This document shows positions 10,888-24,110 of a stretch of 64,000 nucleotides of DNA, piece by piece. Origin of the DNA: Paracyclopina nana (lineage: Eukaryota; Arthropoda; Copepoda; Cyclopoida; Cyclopettidae). Both the position numbers and the translations under genes were made by a program. The first letter of the stretch is position 1. Every line of letters begins with the position of its first letter. The stretch lies in assembly GCA_019096065.1 (NCBI GenBank), contig JAGUCH010000002.1, forward strand, positions 10,552,501 to 10,616,500, given 5' to 3'. Below the pieces are notes generated by a model. That model saw only the letters and a program-made list of their open reading frames with translations, was not told where the DNA came from and searched no databases.

Positions 10888-13800
10888 TCAAGGCCACTGG
10901 ATCATTTGATCGGTTTCCCGAAAAACTTCTAGCGGCATAAGATCCTGGGTAGCCTTTTCATAAATTACTGCAAGCTTTTCTTCCTCCTTGGGACCAGGTG
11001 GAATCATCCTCACGAACGAGCGCCTCACTTCTCCGTCTTGGTCAGGGACCACTTTCTCGATTATCCCGAGTGGCCAGTAATAACGCCTTTCGGCCATTCT
11101 TTGGTCTAAGACTGTGACCACGTCCCCCTTCTGCAGTGTTTCTCGATACTGAGTCCATTTTGGCAGTCTCTTGAGCTTCATGACAAGCTCCTCCGCGAAG
11201 AACTCCCACATGCGCTGCAATATGGCGTCTAACAGCTCATACCTCTTTTTCAGGGTCTGAAGTGCAGCCTTGTCGATGACTGGTAAAGTGTCACCAGGTG
11301 CTCCTCTGGTCAAGAAGTGGTTGGGCGTGACAAAATGGCCATCGACCTCTCCGATTGGTCTGCCGTTGACGAATCCTTCTGCTTTAATCATGATATATCT
11401 AAAGTCCTCCACCGGAGTGACCTTTCGGTGGAACTCCCGATAGAAGGCCCTTTTGAATATCTTAATGCTGGCCTCGGCGAGGCCATTGAAGTGCGGGGCC
11501 CACGGCGGCGACAAGGACCACTCCACGATCCCTATGTGACCTCCAAATTGTCGGACTCTATCCCAGTCCACAGTGAGGAGCCTCTCTTTGAGCTCGGAGT
11601 AGCGAGGATTACTTCACAAGTCTTCGCGGCAGCCAATAAAATTAGATCCGTTGTCAGACCTCAGTGCATATGGACAGCCTCTCCGCAATATGAACATCTC
11701 AATGGCTCGCATAAGGGAGTCAGAAGTGATGTCGATCACCTCCTCGCAGTGGATGGCTTTGCTGTGGGCACAAATGAAGACTATTACGTACATCTTGTAA
11801 TTGTCTCGCCCAAACATGGTGGAAAATGGTCCACACATGTCCACACTGGTGTAACGGAATGGCAAGAACTCGGTGATTGGTATCGCATGAGGCGGCAGAA
11901 GTCCCATGTGAGGGGGAGCTTGCTTGGCAACCCATCTGGCGCACATTGCGCACTCCTTAAGGATTGCCCGGATGACATTTTTAGCCCCAGTTAACCAATA
12001 TCTCTTCTGAGCTTCCGTCAAAAACCGATTTCTCCCGTAGCCGTGGCCTAGTTCCTGATGCAAGTCTTGTAGTATCAGCTTGCTGTGACCCTCCTGGCAA
12101 CATAACCTCGCCAGTTTCCTGCGGGTTTACATATCCAGGTTAGTGCACACTGGGAGTTGGTCCAGAGTGTGACACTATCTACGTGCTCCAGGGACTTTTC
12201 CAAGTCGAAGCATAGCTCGGAGCCAAGCACACATCCATTTAACTCCATTTCTGGCATCGAGCGAATTTGACGGAGAGACGCCAAGTTTAACCAAGCGGCC
12301 ATAAGAACGCAGTCGACTCCGCCCCCTGGATAGACCGATCTTATGTATGCCGAAGCTCCTTTGGCAACTTCACTGGCATCTGTGAAGATGTGAAGTTCTA
12401 TGCTCTCAGCAAACCTGCATCGGACAGCCCTGGGTAGACGGAACAATTCAATGGCTTTCACCTGCCTGACGTAGTCTCGCCATTCCTTGAGGATTTCCTC
12501 CATCTCTGGATGATCCACCATATCCAGGGCAGTGTCCCACTCAATTTCAAACAGCATTTTAAGCTGCCAAACGCGCTGAATGAGCCTTTTCCCTTTCAGG
12601 ATGAACGGCGACAGGAGATTTAATGGGTCATGCAGGCGAGGGACGAATTGAGCCATCATTCTCATCGTAAGAGGTGCTTGACACATGAACTCCGCGTCAG
12701 GGGGTTGAAACACGATTTGGTCTCCGATGCAGTCAACGTACATTCCGAGTGCCTTAGTGACATTGGCATCTTCCGTTTGGACTTGAAAACCAGGTAGTAT
12801 CAGATCTTGATCCACATCGACTAATGCCTCTGGGCAGCTGCTGCCCCATTTGCAAAATGGCATCGATCCAGCCTCGCCTACTTCTAGGATCTGCTTAATA
12901 GCCTCCTTGGCCTCTCCGGCGTCCTCTACGGATGCGAAAACGTCGTCAACATATAAAAACTTGTCGAGGATCCGAAAGGCTTGAGGATGCGAGTCCTGAA
13001 ACTTCGAGATGTGGTGTTTCATCGCGAATGTGGCCATGCAAGGCGCTGAGGCCGTCCCGAACACCACAGAGGTTGCCTCATAATGTACCCCCTGCCAGAT
13101 GAAGCGGTGGTAAGGCCTGGAAGCTGGGTCGAGCTTGAAGCGCAAGAACATCTTCGATATGTCTGCGACAAGCATGACTGGCTTTTCGCGAGCTCCCACT
13201 AGGATTACAAAAACGTTGCGCTGGAGCTTGGGCCCTGGCAATAGGGTGTCATTAAGGCTTTTGCCGTAGTGCTTTCGCGCTCCATCGAATACGACCCTTA
13301 CAGGCATAGACGGCTTGTCTGGCCTTTCGACCAACAGCCAGTCCAGGTAATTACAGTCCTCATCTAAATTATCCACGAGAGGGTCGAGTACTCTTATGAA
13401 GCCTAGCCTGAGCCATTCAAGAATTTCTTCCGTGGCTTTGTTGTAGGTCTCTTCATCGTAGAGGAAGAGCTTCCTCTCCAGGCAGGCGGTCGACTTCAGA
13501 ACTCTCAACCTGTTGCAGGTAAATTGTGGCTCACCGTCTTTCCACATCGGGCTCATTTGATACGACTTGTCGCTCAGCTGAGTTATGGTGTTGACCAGGA
13601 TGTCGAGGGCTTTCTGGTCATTTATGCTGAGGGTAGGAGCCTCTTCGATCTGAGGGCGATCAAATTCCCACATGGCTTGAAGGCTCTCAATAGGCGGACC
13701 AGACTACTAACGACACTGATCGCATACCATCACACCTGGTGGTTCCTGGCTTTCCCAGTCGCGAGTAGACGGAAGGGCGGCGAATGCGACGACTTCTTCT

Positions 13801-15077
13801 TTGCCACTTTGTTCAGCGGTCAGGTCATAATAGGTAAGAACCTTTCCCAATTCACATTCATAGACATATGGCTCACCGTCCTTGTGATGCAAGACTTTGG
13901 TGGGCATGATGAGGTTAAAGCAGTCCAGTCCTAATAAAATATCCGGGTGCGGATTTCTGGTGTACGTCAGCAGGTCAAAATCTTTCAAATTTTTGAATTT
14001 TTGCTTTAACTTGTGAATCAGGGGCGTGTTGATCGATGAGTGCAGTTCTGTGAGGGTGTGTACAGGAAGATCATGATGCTTATCTCCCCCCACTGCTTTA
14101 ACCCTCAGAGTGACTAGTCTGCTTGGCAGATTCAAGGTAGTCGCAATCATTTTTAAAGTTTGATCATCTTTGGGCCCTTTCAGGCCCAATTTCGTAGCTA
14201 GATTGTCAGTGACCATTGACAACTGCGCTCCAGTGTCAAGAAATGCATTCGCTTTCACAAACTGCCCTGTTTCAGGGTTTGCGACCATGATAGGAACTAC
14301 ACAAAAGCTCAACAAACCTTCCTCCGCGGTAGCAAGGCAGTTTACGTTTTCTTGGGGGGTTTCCAATTTAATGGGGTCAATTTCATCCAAGCCATCAGGG
14401 TCCCTTTTGGGTTCAGATTCAGGTGCCAAACTTATGGCTTCAGTTAGGTCCCCCGTGGCGACATTGACAATGATTTTTGACTCTGGTTTGTCTTCAGGTC
14501 TTTGAGGCTGATCATATCCAGATCTGCCTCCCCCCTTTGCATTGGTGCTTTGCCCCGTGAAGAGGCTAGTTGTTGCAACCACTGGCTTCTTGACCATAAG
14601 CATCGCCACTCTCTTTTCAAGTTCTTCTAACCTTTCCTTCTGAGGATCCGATTCCTTTTTTACAGGTTCCTTGTTGTCCTTGCTCTTGGAGTTCCAGGCG
14701 TCGTGGAGGAGATAGTGATGAGTTTTGGAGCCGCACTCTTTGCAAGTCCAGTTTTTGCGGCACTCGTACACGTTGTGTACTCCTCCCAGGCAACGAAAGC
14801 AAGCTTTGAAGTCTCTGGCCTTTTTCAGCCGACCCACCCCATGCATTGTCAGCAGATGTGGGCAATTGTACAGCATGTGCTTGTTCGTGTCGCACTCGGG
14901 GCATTTGGTGAAGTATCTTTGGTCTCCACGAGCAACCGACATGATTGTGACAATCCCTCCTTCATCAATGACAGATAATTCTTCCACCTCGACTTCATTG
15001 ACATTTATCATTATAGATGGCGGGTGGGGTGAAGCATATGATGGTTGGGGCTGTTGCAGCGCCGATTGTGAGGCCAT
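10888..15077 (-). pseudogene. pol: BEL/Pao pol region: protease, RT/RNase H, integrase
   Basis: The order protease, reverse transcriptase, RNase H, integrase is the BEL/Pao order. The aspartic protease motif is FLDTGAQLSMV near 14,220. The reverse transcriptase has VADISKMFLRF, FGTASAPCMATFA and the catalytic FLYVDDVF. RNase H starts at IFTDASEVAKGASAY. The integrase has ALRSDNGSNFIG and a later SPPWAPHFNGLAEASI, the DDE residues in familiar surroundings, with an H-H-C-C-type start (MHQELGHGYGRNRF). Zinc knuckles from the gag end (CFRCLGGVHNVYEC) lie at the start of this block. The copy is broken but well preserved. Confidence 0.88.
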
Positions 15078-16405
15078 ATGGTTGATGCCACTGTTGGTCG
15101 CCCATTCTGAGGCCCTTCGGCAGGATAGCGGTCTTGAAAGTCAGGTAATGTGTTCGATGCTTGGAACGCGTGAACGTTTTTTGCTGCCGCCTTTTTTGTC
15201 TTTTCAGCCTTGGCCGTCTTGCCGTAACCTTGGCACCTTTCGATGCGCTGGTGGTGGGCAGTCCAGTCCCTAAACAACTGGAAGGTCATGTGAGTTCTCT
15301 TCTCAGTCATGAGCAGCTGGTTCACCATTATTTGCATCGAAGGGGTAAGTCTTAAGCTTCTGAATATTGTGCTATCCTGTATATCTCCGTGATAGCTGCC
15401 TGAGTTCAGTAAATGCTTGTGGTTGCGATTGATCAACTTCCTTGCATTCATTACGTTTTCCGGATCCGTCATATCAAGCGGAGAAAGTTCAGCGAGCTCT
15501 TGCATGAAATAATCGAACTGCAGCTTGTCGTTGCCAAATTCTCTTTCGAGCGACTCCAAGGCTTCGTAGTACCCATCTTCGTCTTTTGGGAACTCGTCGA
15601 CCAGATCTCCCGCTGGTCCTCCTTGGGTGCTATCCAGCAGGCGAGCCCACTTCTCGCTAATGGACATTGCTGCATCCCCGTGAACAAATGACCGAAATCG
15701 TTCCTTGAAGCGGTAGTATTCTGTGGGGTGCCAGCCGTTGAATTTTGGTATTTCTACCTGAGAAAGCTTGAGACTTGATTTGCCATAGTAATTTCTAGGT
15801 TCCCAGGGAATGTAAGGCCAGTCTTCCTCCTGGTTGCCCCTGCTCCGTGGTTCAGGTTCTTCAGGCTCGCCCCGGATGTGGGGGTGCACCCCAAACCGCT
15901 GGTCCTTGCTGCCTTTCATAATGTTGAGGCAAGACTTGAGGTTGCATCCGTATCTGAGCCATGGATGCATAGTTGGGCTGGACTGGTCGGAATTCCGGAG
16001 CGTTTGACCTGAGATCAGTATGTGCTACAATCGGGTTGGCATGCGTCCAAGTTGGCAGCGTTACTGACACTGAGGGTAACTGCCTAGCCTGTGTGGTTGA
16101 GGTGACATAACTCGCTGTGCTTGGCACTTGAGTTGGAGGCAGCGGCCTCGATGTTGCATACTGCATGGCTTGTTCTTCCGTGCGAGCCGTGATGAGGCCA
16201 TCCAGCTCGCTCTGTATGTCCAGAGCTCTTCTCATTGCTTCCTCATCGGCCTCAGGAGGGGTCTCGCCACATTCCACGATTCTGTCGCGAGCTTCCATGA
16301 ATGCATTGATGATCTGCGTGTAGATTTGCCTCTGCCACATCAGTCTATCAAGCGCGGCCCTTTCGGACATCAGCTGCGTCACAGCCTCGACTCCATCTTT
16401 CAGGA
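15011..16405 (-). pseudogene. gag: BEL/Pao gag region, 3' part
   Basis: This minus-strand sequence runs directly into the protease region. It contains a stretch typical of the BEL/Pao gag (IPKFNGWHPTEYYRFKERF, then LESLEREFGNDKLQFDYFM), the so-called DUF1759-type nucleocapsid-side region. It has a helix-rich part upstream. The right edge is cut by the inserted CACTA element; the rest of gag resumes at 24,111. Broken copy. Confidence 0.75.
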
Positions 16406-16842
16406 CCCCACTAAGTGTTCAAGCTGTTATTCAGTCAAATATCAGTACTTATTAATGGCTTAATTGCAGGCATACAAACAACTTATCAATGTTATGTTTA
16501 GTGACACTGCCAAAGTGTGTTTAAGGCATTTCTAATCATCTTAAGAAACTGCAATAAAGTACTTAACTACAACTTTTGCAGTATTGATACAGTTGCTTCT
16601 GCAGGGATGATTGCAAGACTGCAGCAGTTTGTTTACTACTATTTTGCAGTCAGTTTTTTAGCGTCGCATGGCTGCTTTGCAGGGATGAAGGCCAATAATA
16701 ATTTCTGCCACTTTCATTCGTTTTAGCCTGAATATTTTATTTTTCAGTTTTTTATCATATTGACTATACTTTTTTTAATGAATAGCATAAAATAAACAAT
16801 TTTCTATGTTCTGACTGGAAAATGGCTGCTTCTTTTAAAACT

Positions 16843-19800
16843 TTAGTTAGGAGAAATCTTAGCCTTCATGTCCTCAATTTCCTTAAGGAGCTTTTCCATT
16901 GCCTTTTTCTTTGCATCGTATTCCTTGAGCATTCTTGATTCCTCAGCTGCCCGAGCCAATGTTTCTTGTGTCCTCCTCTCATAATCCAATTGAGCTTGCA
17001 CAGCCTCTGGATCATCCATTGCATCAGCCAGGGGTCCCGAAGATGGACCGGCAGCAGCCATCATGGCTTGTTCAACAGTACTGAAGGCCTAGTTGTGATT
17101 AAGGATGGATTAGGAATTGAATAACCCCTTAAAAATAAGTCATAACGGGCTTACTGGTGGGGCAGAAGATGGGTCTGGCGATACAGATGATTTTGAGGAT
17201 TCATCAGATGAAAAAATGACAATGTCAGGTCCTGCCTTGTTGAGGTCGTCACATGACTTTCCCTGCTCAGAGCCTTCATCACTGAAATCAATTTCCTTGG
17301 CAGCTGTGAGGTTCTCACGTGCTCTGATGTCGGCCACATATTCACCAGGCAATTTTCTAGGGCTTTTCACATATTTCCTTGGAGTTGGTTCAATGCCTGC
17401 ATTAAGAGGAGGAACCTTTGGTTGGCTGTAATCAACTGTCATCCTGCTAGTGTTTGGTGCCATGCCAATGAACTCTTGGATCAAGACTTCGTAGCGGCCT
17501 TTGTACTCATCAACAATTTGGCGGTGAGTGGCCAAAAGCTAAGTTAAGTTAAAATTAATAGGAGAAATGCCTGTTTAAGGTAATTTACCTCTGGTACTTC
17601 AGGGCAGTCATCATATTGCATGCTGTCCAGGTCCTTGTTAAGCAGGTATCCAATGCCAACGATCATTTTAACTATTTTGTACACTGACAACAATTTCGTT
17701 CCAGGAGTCCTTCGAAGTTTCTTGAAAATGTCTTGGACAGTGATCTGTTTGGCTGCATCGTTTGCCTCTTTCTTAGCCTCATCCTTAAGGCTGTCATGAA
17801 GTTTGATGGCATCACGATATTCGGCACAACCACTTAGATCTTCAAGGTAAGCATCCATTTCCCATGGCTGAATGCGTTTATCCATTGCATGCTGAAATAA
17901 AATTGATTAACACAGGGGGGTCTCGTAAGTGAGTTCTTGACGCAAGTTTTGCATGCCAAAATCACCAAATCTGTTTGTCTTAGCCTAGGTGGCGCTAGTA
18001 GTTCTTACTACATAGCGCGTGAGCTCAAGTGATGTGTCAGTCATGGAAGCAAGCGGGCTAATCTCACGCGTCTTCAAAAGAGCTCCTAGATAAGTTCTGT
18101 ATTTTTTAAAAAAGTATGCAATTTGGGCACTTTTTGATAATTTAAGGCAGGTTATGGAAATTTTTGGAAGTGAAATCCACAGAATTATATTGAAATTTTG
18201 TCTTGAAGCCTACCACAGCTCAGTCAGACTGTGTGCTATAGTACAGCAGCGACAAGAACTCACCTTATTACTATAGATCATCTTGGATTAACAAGGGAAT
18301 ATTCAGTTGTTTGATGCAAACTTACAGAATTGAGGCTGTAGAAGTCAAGGTCGACCTCATACATTGCATTGACTGCAAACTCTGGATTTGGTGCCTTCCT
18401 CATAGCAGTCCTAATAAAGGTGGTCCGTGCATTGGTCATCTTTTGTGACATTTGGTCCTTGATGTTCCTCATATCAGCAAACTTGTCCTTTTCTGAAATG
18501 GCCAATGCCTTTTTCAGGCGAACAATAAGGCGGTTTTCAATCAAAAGCATGATGGCCGGAGGCAGCGGTCTCTTGAAGAATGGTGCAGTTTTGTAACTGT
18601 AAAAGTCATTACTTAAGTAGAAATTTGAAACATGAATAGTAATGTCACTTACTTTCCAAGCTTGTGAACCAAATGTGCGAGTGCACAGGGAGTGAAGAAC
18701 TTATCCATCACTGCTTTTGCAATCGTGTAGTCAATGTCAATGTTGTTGACTCCGCAGTATGGCACAATGTAGTGCGCTAGCAAGTCTTGGATCAAGTGAT
18801 TTGCAAAAAATGCATCCATCCCCGGACCCATTTCATCAAAAGGTAGTTGCCTGCAAATAATGCCAATTGCTTGTGACAAGACATCTGCGTCATCAGTAGC
18901 AGCCTTGTGCAAGGTCATTTTCACTGCCACAGTGTCTGTTGCAAATTTTGCAACCATCTCCTTTATCTCGTTGCACACCTTCAAGGTTCTCTCATGCATT
19001 GCTGGCTTGGCTTTCAACTCGCCGATGTCCTTCTTGTACTGAGCAATGTGATTGTCAAGAGTAGAATTGACATCTTGAATTTGCCTAAAGAGTGAATCAA
19101 GTCTTGGTGCAAGGACTTGTTCATAAACCTCAATCATGGCATTTTTCATTGCCTTTTGCAGCTCTATCTGCTGAATGCGAGCCTGAATAGACGTGAACAG
19201 TCTCTCTTTTTCCTCATCAGGCATATTGATGAAAAACTTAGCCTCCGTCCCCATTTCACTTTCAGCATACCCTTGTGCAAGGGGAATATCAAGAGTCAAC
19301 TTTTGTGACCCACCTACGCTTGAGTGCTGTGAAGCTTCAGCTTGCTGTTCAGTGTCCTCTTGAACTGCCTTTTCAGCCTTCAAAAGCTCTTCATAAGCAG
19401 CAGCCCTTAGATCGTCAGGAGACGAGGACAACTCAATGACATCATCCTGTTGTTTTTTCTCCTCTTCAACAACCGTCGTGGGCTTTTTTGGAGACTTCTT
19501 TGGTAGAGTCTTGGTGTCCTTTGGCGACCTCTTTTGCTGAGGACTGGCTTCAGGCTTATTTGTGCCTTTATCAATAGTTTTGGCTGAGGGAGATTGAGAC
19601 AAAGTCTTCTTCATCTCCTCCATTGCAACTGCAGCTGACTTTCTGACTCCACCAGCACCTCGTCGCCCCTTCTTCTCCAGCTCTTTGTAGAAAGGGTTAA
19701 TAGGCGATTTGCTTGCACTCTTGGCAATCTGCAAAACGCGTTGATAAGTTTTATTGAGTACATTTTTAAATTTCAATAAGTTTTACCTTTTGAGATGGCT

Positions 19801-20441
19801 CATCCTCTTTTGAGGCCGATCGGCGCTTCTTGCTGGAGTCTTTAGACTGGCGAAAGTCAAAATCGTCGTCTGATTCATTCTCCTTGTGGGCCTCATCGCC
19901 TGTTCGAGGGAGGTTAGCCACTGCTTGTGACCTTGTGGCAGTCTTTTTCCAAGGATGAAAAATAAATTTTCCATTTGGAAGGCATTCTTCATAGGTAAAG
20001 TCCTTCATCATTTTCTCGCCATACCGAGGAATCATCCTAGTTTTAAGGGCCAAACGTTTGCCAACTTGGTGGAGCCCAGCAAATGCCTGATTCACCTTAT
20101 CACATTGCTCTTGAATCCTATTCAAGGTGACGCCTAAGAAAATAAAGGTTACAATTTAAGTATAAACTGCAATCGCCGTGAACCTTACCTTTCTCAATCC
20201 CCGCAAAAACGGAAAATTCGCGGTATTCGTTCTTCTTTTCCAAGTACTTGAAAGTTCGAAGTTGTTGGGCATTGGTCATTTCCTTCGTTGGATCAAAGGT
20301 GAGGATTTCCTGCAGTGCACGGCCATCAGGCGCACGCCAATCCATAGGTAAATGGGTGCAAGGTGGGGACTCCTTGAGGTAGAGGACGATCACTCGATCG
20401 TAGATCGCATTTGGATCCTCTGGAGGGGTTTTCAAACTCAT
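16843..20441 (-). CDS. CACTA accessory protein, 959 aa, seven exons
   Basis: Exons by GT-AG sites are 20441-20189, 20133-19787, 19728-18653, 18596-18326, 17891-17589, 17538-17155 and 17088-16843. The joined length is 2,880 nt, an exact open frame of 960 codons, which strongly supports the model. The protein starts MSLKTPPEDPNAIYDRV. It has a basic and Ser/Lys-rich nuclear-type linker (SSKKRRSASKEDEPSQK, SPKKPTTVVEEEKKQQ) and a long helical, probably coiled-coil section around residues 360-450. It ends in another coiled coil (EESRMLKEYDAKKKAMEKL). I recognise no named domain. By position it could play the part of the TnpA-like DNA-binding helper known in plant EnSpm, but the sequence does not show that. 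The fourth intron holds a 373 bp MITE. Confidence 0.75.
17913..18285. mobile_element. hAT-like MITE, copy 1
   Basis: The element begins CAGGGGGGTCTCG and ends ATCATCTTG, and is flanked by the 8 bp duplication GATTAACA (17,905-17,912 and 18,286-18,293). An 8 bp target site and a CAGGGG start fit the hAT superfamily. Near both ends the word GTGAGTTCTTG occurs in inverted orientation. There is no coding capacity. Copy 2 at 55,609-55,981 is nearly identical. This copy lies in an intron of the CACTA accessory gene. Confidence 0.85.
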
Positions 20442-20899
20442 TATGAACGCAGGATTCAGTCAAAATTTTCAGATTTCTCTGCCGACGCCGATTTTCTTTA
20501 ACCTGTTGTGATTTGACAACTTTTCTGATTGGCCGTTAAAATAAATAATCAAAGAAATAGCGCCACCTGCATTGCAGTGGATCATCCCTGCAATGCAACT
20601 GCCGACAATTTTTTAAAAAAATGACTTGAAATTTTCTAACAAAACATAGAAACGAATTCAAATTTCATTTATTGTTCATGAATTCTTACTTTGAATAAGT
20701 TAAAAATATTAAAATGGTGCGAACTATTTTTTTAATAAGTTGCGTGAGCAAAAGATTTTGCAAAAATGCGTGATCAACTCGCACCAATTTTACAAGTGTA
20801 GTAGCATGTAATCAACAATTATCAAACTGCTCCTACCTTTTCAGCTGAATTTGAATCTGTCAGCTGACTTTCAGACGCCATTACTGAAAAACGAATGCG
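20442..20899. promoter_or_regulatory. Divergent promoter region of the CACTA element
   Basis: This 458 bp stretch lies between the ATG codons of the two oppositely oriented CACTA genes and must contain both promoters if the element is active. It is AT-rich. It holds the word CCTGCAATGCA, as in the subterminal repeats, near 20,575-20,600. No clear TATA box can be assigned. Confidence 0.5.
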
Positions 20900-23486
20900 A
20901 TGCCAAAGAAAAGAGTGAAAAAAGCTTTTCTCCATGAATGTCCGAAGGAACGAAAGAAAAAGCAACGCGCCAAGGAGGAGGCTGAACGAAATGCAGTGAG
21001 AGAGCTCATGGGAATTCAAAGCCGGTACAATAAGCGACAGCAATATTTAAGTGAGCATTCAGGAGAGGCCAGTGACAAAGAGTAAGTTCTTTTGCAAGCA
21101 GAAATCACTACAAATCGATTAAATGTCGCCTTTTGTCCAAATAGCCGTGACGACAATGAATACGGACAACATTTGGCACTTTGTCCTTTCAACGATGAGG
21201 ATCCGGAGCGCATTGAAAGAGCCATTGTTCAGTTGCAGAATTGCACCAAGGATGAAACTGACGATACTGAACATGAAACCGATAATGACGACAATATGGT
21301 CAATCAAGAACTGGGCCTGGTTTATGAGACTCAAGAGCTTTTTCCTGGTGAAAAGATTATTCAGGAGAACTTAAAGAGAAAAAGGGAGGAAAATGAAGAC
21401 CCGCGTCAAAATTTGGCTGAGTGCAATGACGATCTTTACAGCGAAAGACAAGTTCATTACACTAACAGTGATGACGAGGAAGATGAGGTTTTGCCATCAA
21501 GCCAGAATGACCAAAAAACCTGCAAAAGGCCTAAAAAAGACTTGCTTCCAAGTGAAGCTGATGCAGCTGCCAGCGCTCCAGTCAGTGACACAGAAAATGG
21601 AGGCAATGCTGATTGGGTTTTTGATGCAGCTGACTTTGATCATGGTGAAAATGATGAAGACAGCGATCAAGACAATATTCCTGACTTTGAAGCTGACTAC
21701 ACAAATGTACTGTGAATTGACTTGACCTAAAGTATAACTGGAATAGCATGTAATCTTTATTTTTGCTTGCATTTTCAGGAAAGTCCATCTCTACTGGGTG
21801 TACCGTCAACAAGCAGAGGTTTGCCATCTAGTGCTCACAACATGTCAATTGCAGCAGCAAACATTACTGCCAGTGATGAAGATTTGGCTGACGGAGACTT
21901 CCCAGACACTGCTGAAGTCAGTATTAATGGACGAGAGGTGCCAGAAGTTGGTGAAAGCACAGAAAAAGTATATAACATGCGTCAAATGACAAGAGAGGAA
22001 TTTCATGAGCAGTTCCTTGAGGATGGCCAGCTGCAATCTGCTCCAGAACGGCATGACGCTTTGTATAAAAGGTTTATGCAAATGGCTCACGCTCTTTTGT
22101 GCAATGAAACTCAATCCACAATCATTTGGAATTTCATCAGTGCACGTGAATATGGCGAGGGTTACATCACATACCCAACCATGCGTAAACGCTATGAAGC
22201 TGAAGTCCCAACTGTATTCATGAGATATGAATTCATTGACACAGAGACTGGTGAACACATTTCTCACAAAGGTGTTAAGTTTCCGCGAAAAAAGTTCCCG
22301 AAATGGCCACAATGGCTACTGGTGCTGCGAACGATGCACCTGCAAAGGCTTTTATTCAAAGCTACATCACAAAATGACGTTCCCAGCCTATACCATGAAG
22401 AACCCCTACAGAACTGAGGAAGAGTGGCGTGAAATCGCCACTAAACTTCGTGATGAGCCTGGATCATTGACGGCCAAAGAGAGAAAGGGCATTAATGGCT
22501 ACTCGTCATTGTTGAAGCTTGACTACTTCAATATAATTGATGATTTTGCAGTAGATCCCATGCATAATATTTGCTTAGGAGTCTGCAAGGCCATGTTCAA
22601 TCTCATCTTGCAGCCATCACCATCAAAGAAAATAATGCCTGATGCAGGTGCCGTCATTGCCAAGAAGTTTGATGCTATTTGGATGCATCAGGATATTCCC
22701 AGTGAATTCCCCAGACGCCCTCGGTCCATGAAAAGCTGCTTCATCCATTATAAAGCAGTAGAGTTTTTGGCCATCATCGTGACAGGATTTCATGCCCTCT
22801 ACTTGGCTCTTGAAGGTGATGTGTACCGCCAAATTCGGAAGACATGGCTGTACCTCATATGGCTTGTGCGAATGGCTTTGATGCCAAACAGAATCTTTCA
22901 TGCAGCAATGACGAGGAATAAGGCTTATAAGTACCATCGAACCTTCTACAAACTGTACCAGGACTGCTTTGGTATTGAAAATTGCATTTTCAATACCCAT
23001 GCCTTCAGCCACTTGATGGACGTCAGATTTGTTGGCCCCCTACACAATTTTTCGGCACTGCCGTTTGAGTCCTTCTTCAGTTACCTGAAGAGGATAATAG
23101 TGCCAAATACGCTCTCGTTTGCAAAGCAGGTGATGGTCAAAACGTTTATCTCAAATATGGCCCCTCATAACTGCAATGCAAAAATTCGTTTGTCAAGTCG
23201 AGACGGTCCAAAAAGGGCATGCAACAACTTGGTTGTGACATATGACGGAAAATACTACAAAATTGTCGAGTACACTGCTGAAGGTTTTCTCTGCAAGAAA
23301 ATTCCAACTGCTTTCCACTTTTATCATGAATGCCCAGAGCTGAACATGGGCGAAGTGTTCATCAGAAAAATAAGTGGTGAAATAAGTGTGGAAACAGTCA
23401 TGGTTCATGCAGACGACATAATGTGCAAGGCGGCTATTGCAGAAGACATCATATTTGCTGTTCCTAATGATTCTTATTATGTGTAA
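20900..23486 (+). pseudogene. CACTA Tnp2-type transposase, one frame change
   Basis: Exon 1 (20900-21081) starts MPKKRVKKAFLHECPKERK, very basic. Exon 2 (21145-21706) is acidic with many Asp/Glu runs. Exon 3 runs from 21779. The joined frame is open across both introns. The conserved part has WCCERCTCKGFYSK with clustered cysteines, then DDFAVDPMHNICLGVCK and FPRRPRSMKS. These match the family signature of an Asp before MHN and a later PxxxxRxP region. A long alpha-helical C-terminal part contains NTHAFSHLMDVRFVGPL and LPFESFFSYLKR. Between about 22,280 and 22,320 the frame shifts by one step, with no splice sites to explain it, so this copy is probably inactive. Otherwise it is well preserved. 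Confidence 0.75.
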
Positions 23487-24110
23487 CACGTTATTCTAAA
23501 TTATCAAAATTCATGTGTTCAACTCAGCACACAGTGCTGAAGTTATTAAGTCATTTTTCCAGAAATTATGAGTGCTCACAAAATTGTTGAAGACACAAAT
23601 AAACATTCATTTTAACTTGAAAAAGTATTTTATTCACAAACATTGACAATCATCTTCAAAAAGTGTAGAAAAAGTCCTTGTAAGATTCATTACTGAAAAG
23701 TCGGCAGTTGCGAGATCAACAATTGTTGGCCCAGTCGACCATCCCTGCAATTTAGGGAAAAAGTTGTGGTTAAGGTAACAACCGTCGACCATCCCTGCAA
23801 TTAAGGGAACAAGATGTGGTTAAGGTGAATTGTCAAACATTAAATATTAAAGTCAACTTAACCATGCCTGCATAAGAAAAAGTTATGTATACTCAGCAAT
23901 TAAAATTAAGTGCAGTATTGATGCAGCCTTGAATAAGTTTGTTAACTACACAAATTTGAAGTTCAACTTATGCATGTAGAAAAATGGCATTTGCAGGCGT
24001 GCTGCAGTCCTTAAAAAAACTTGCAATCCGACTTAAATGCATAACCTGCAATGCAGTGAAAATGCAGTCCAATTGCAACTTGACACCTCAGCTGAAAACA
24101 CTTAGTGGGG

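Larger units (their letters stand above)
16409..24107. mobile_element. CACTA (EnSpm) DNA transposon with two genes
   Basis: The ends are CACTAAGTGTT at the left and AACACTTAGTG at the right, as in CACTA/EnSpm elements. Subterminal regions are rich in short TGCAG and AACTTAA words, typical binding-site-like repeats of this group. The 3 bp target duplication is unclear: the flanking bases are CCC and GGG, and GGA occurs close by on both sides. The element lies in the gag region of the BEL retrotransposon. It carries a plus-strand Tnp2-like transposase and a minus-strand seven-exon gene, transcribed away from a common 458 bp centre. A hAT-like MITE has inserted in the fourth intron of the second gene. 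Confidence 0.85.
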
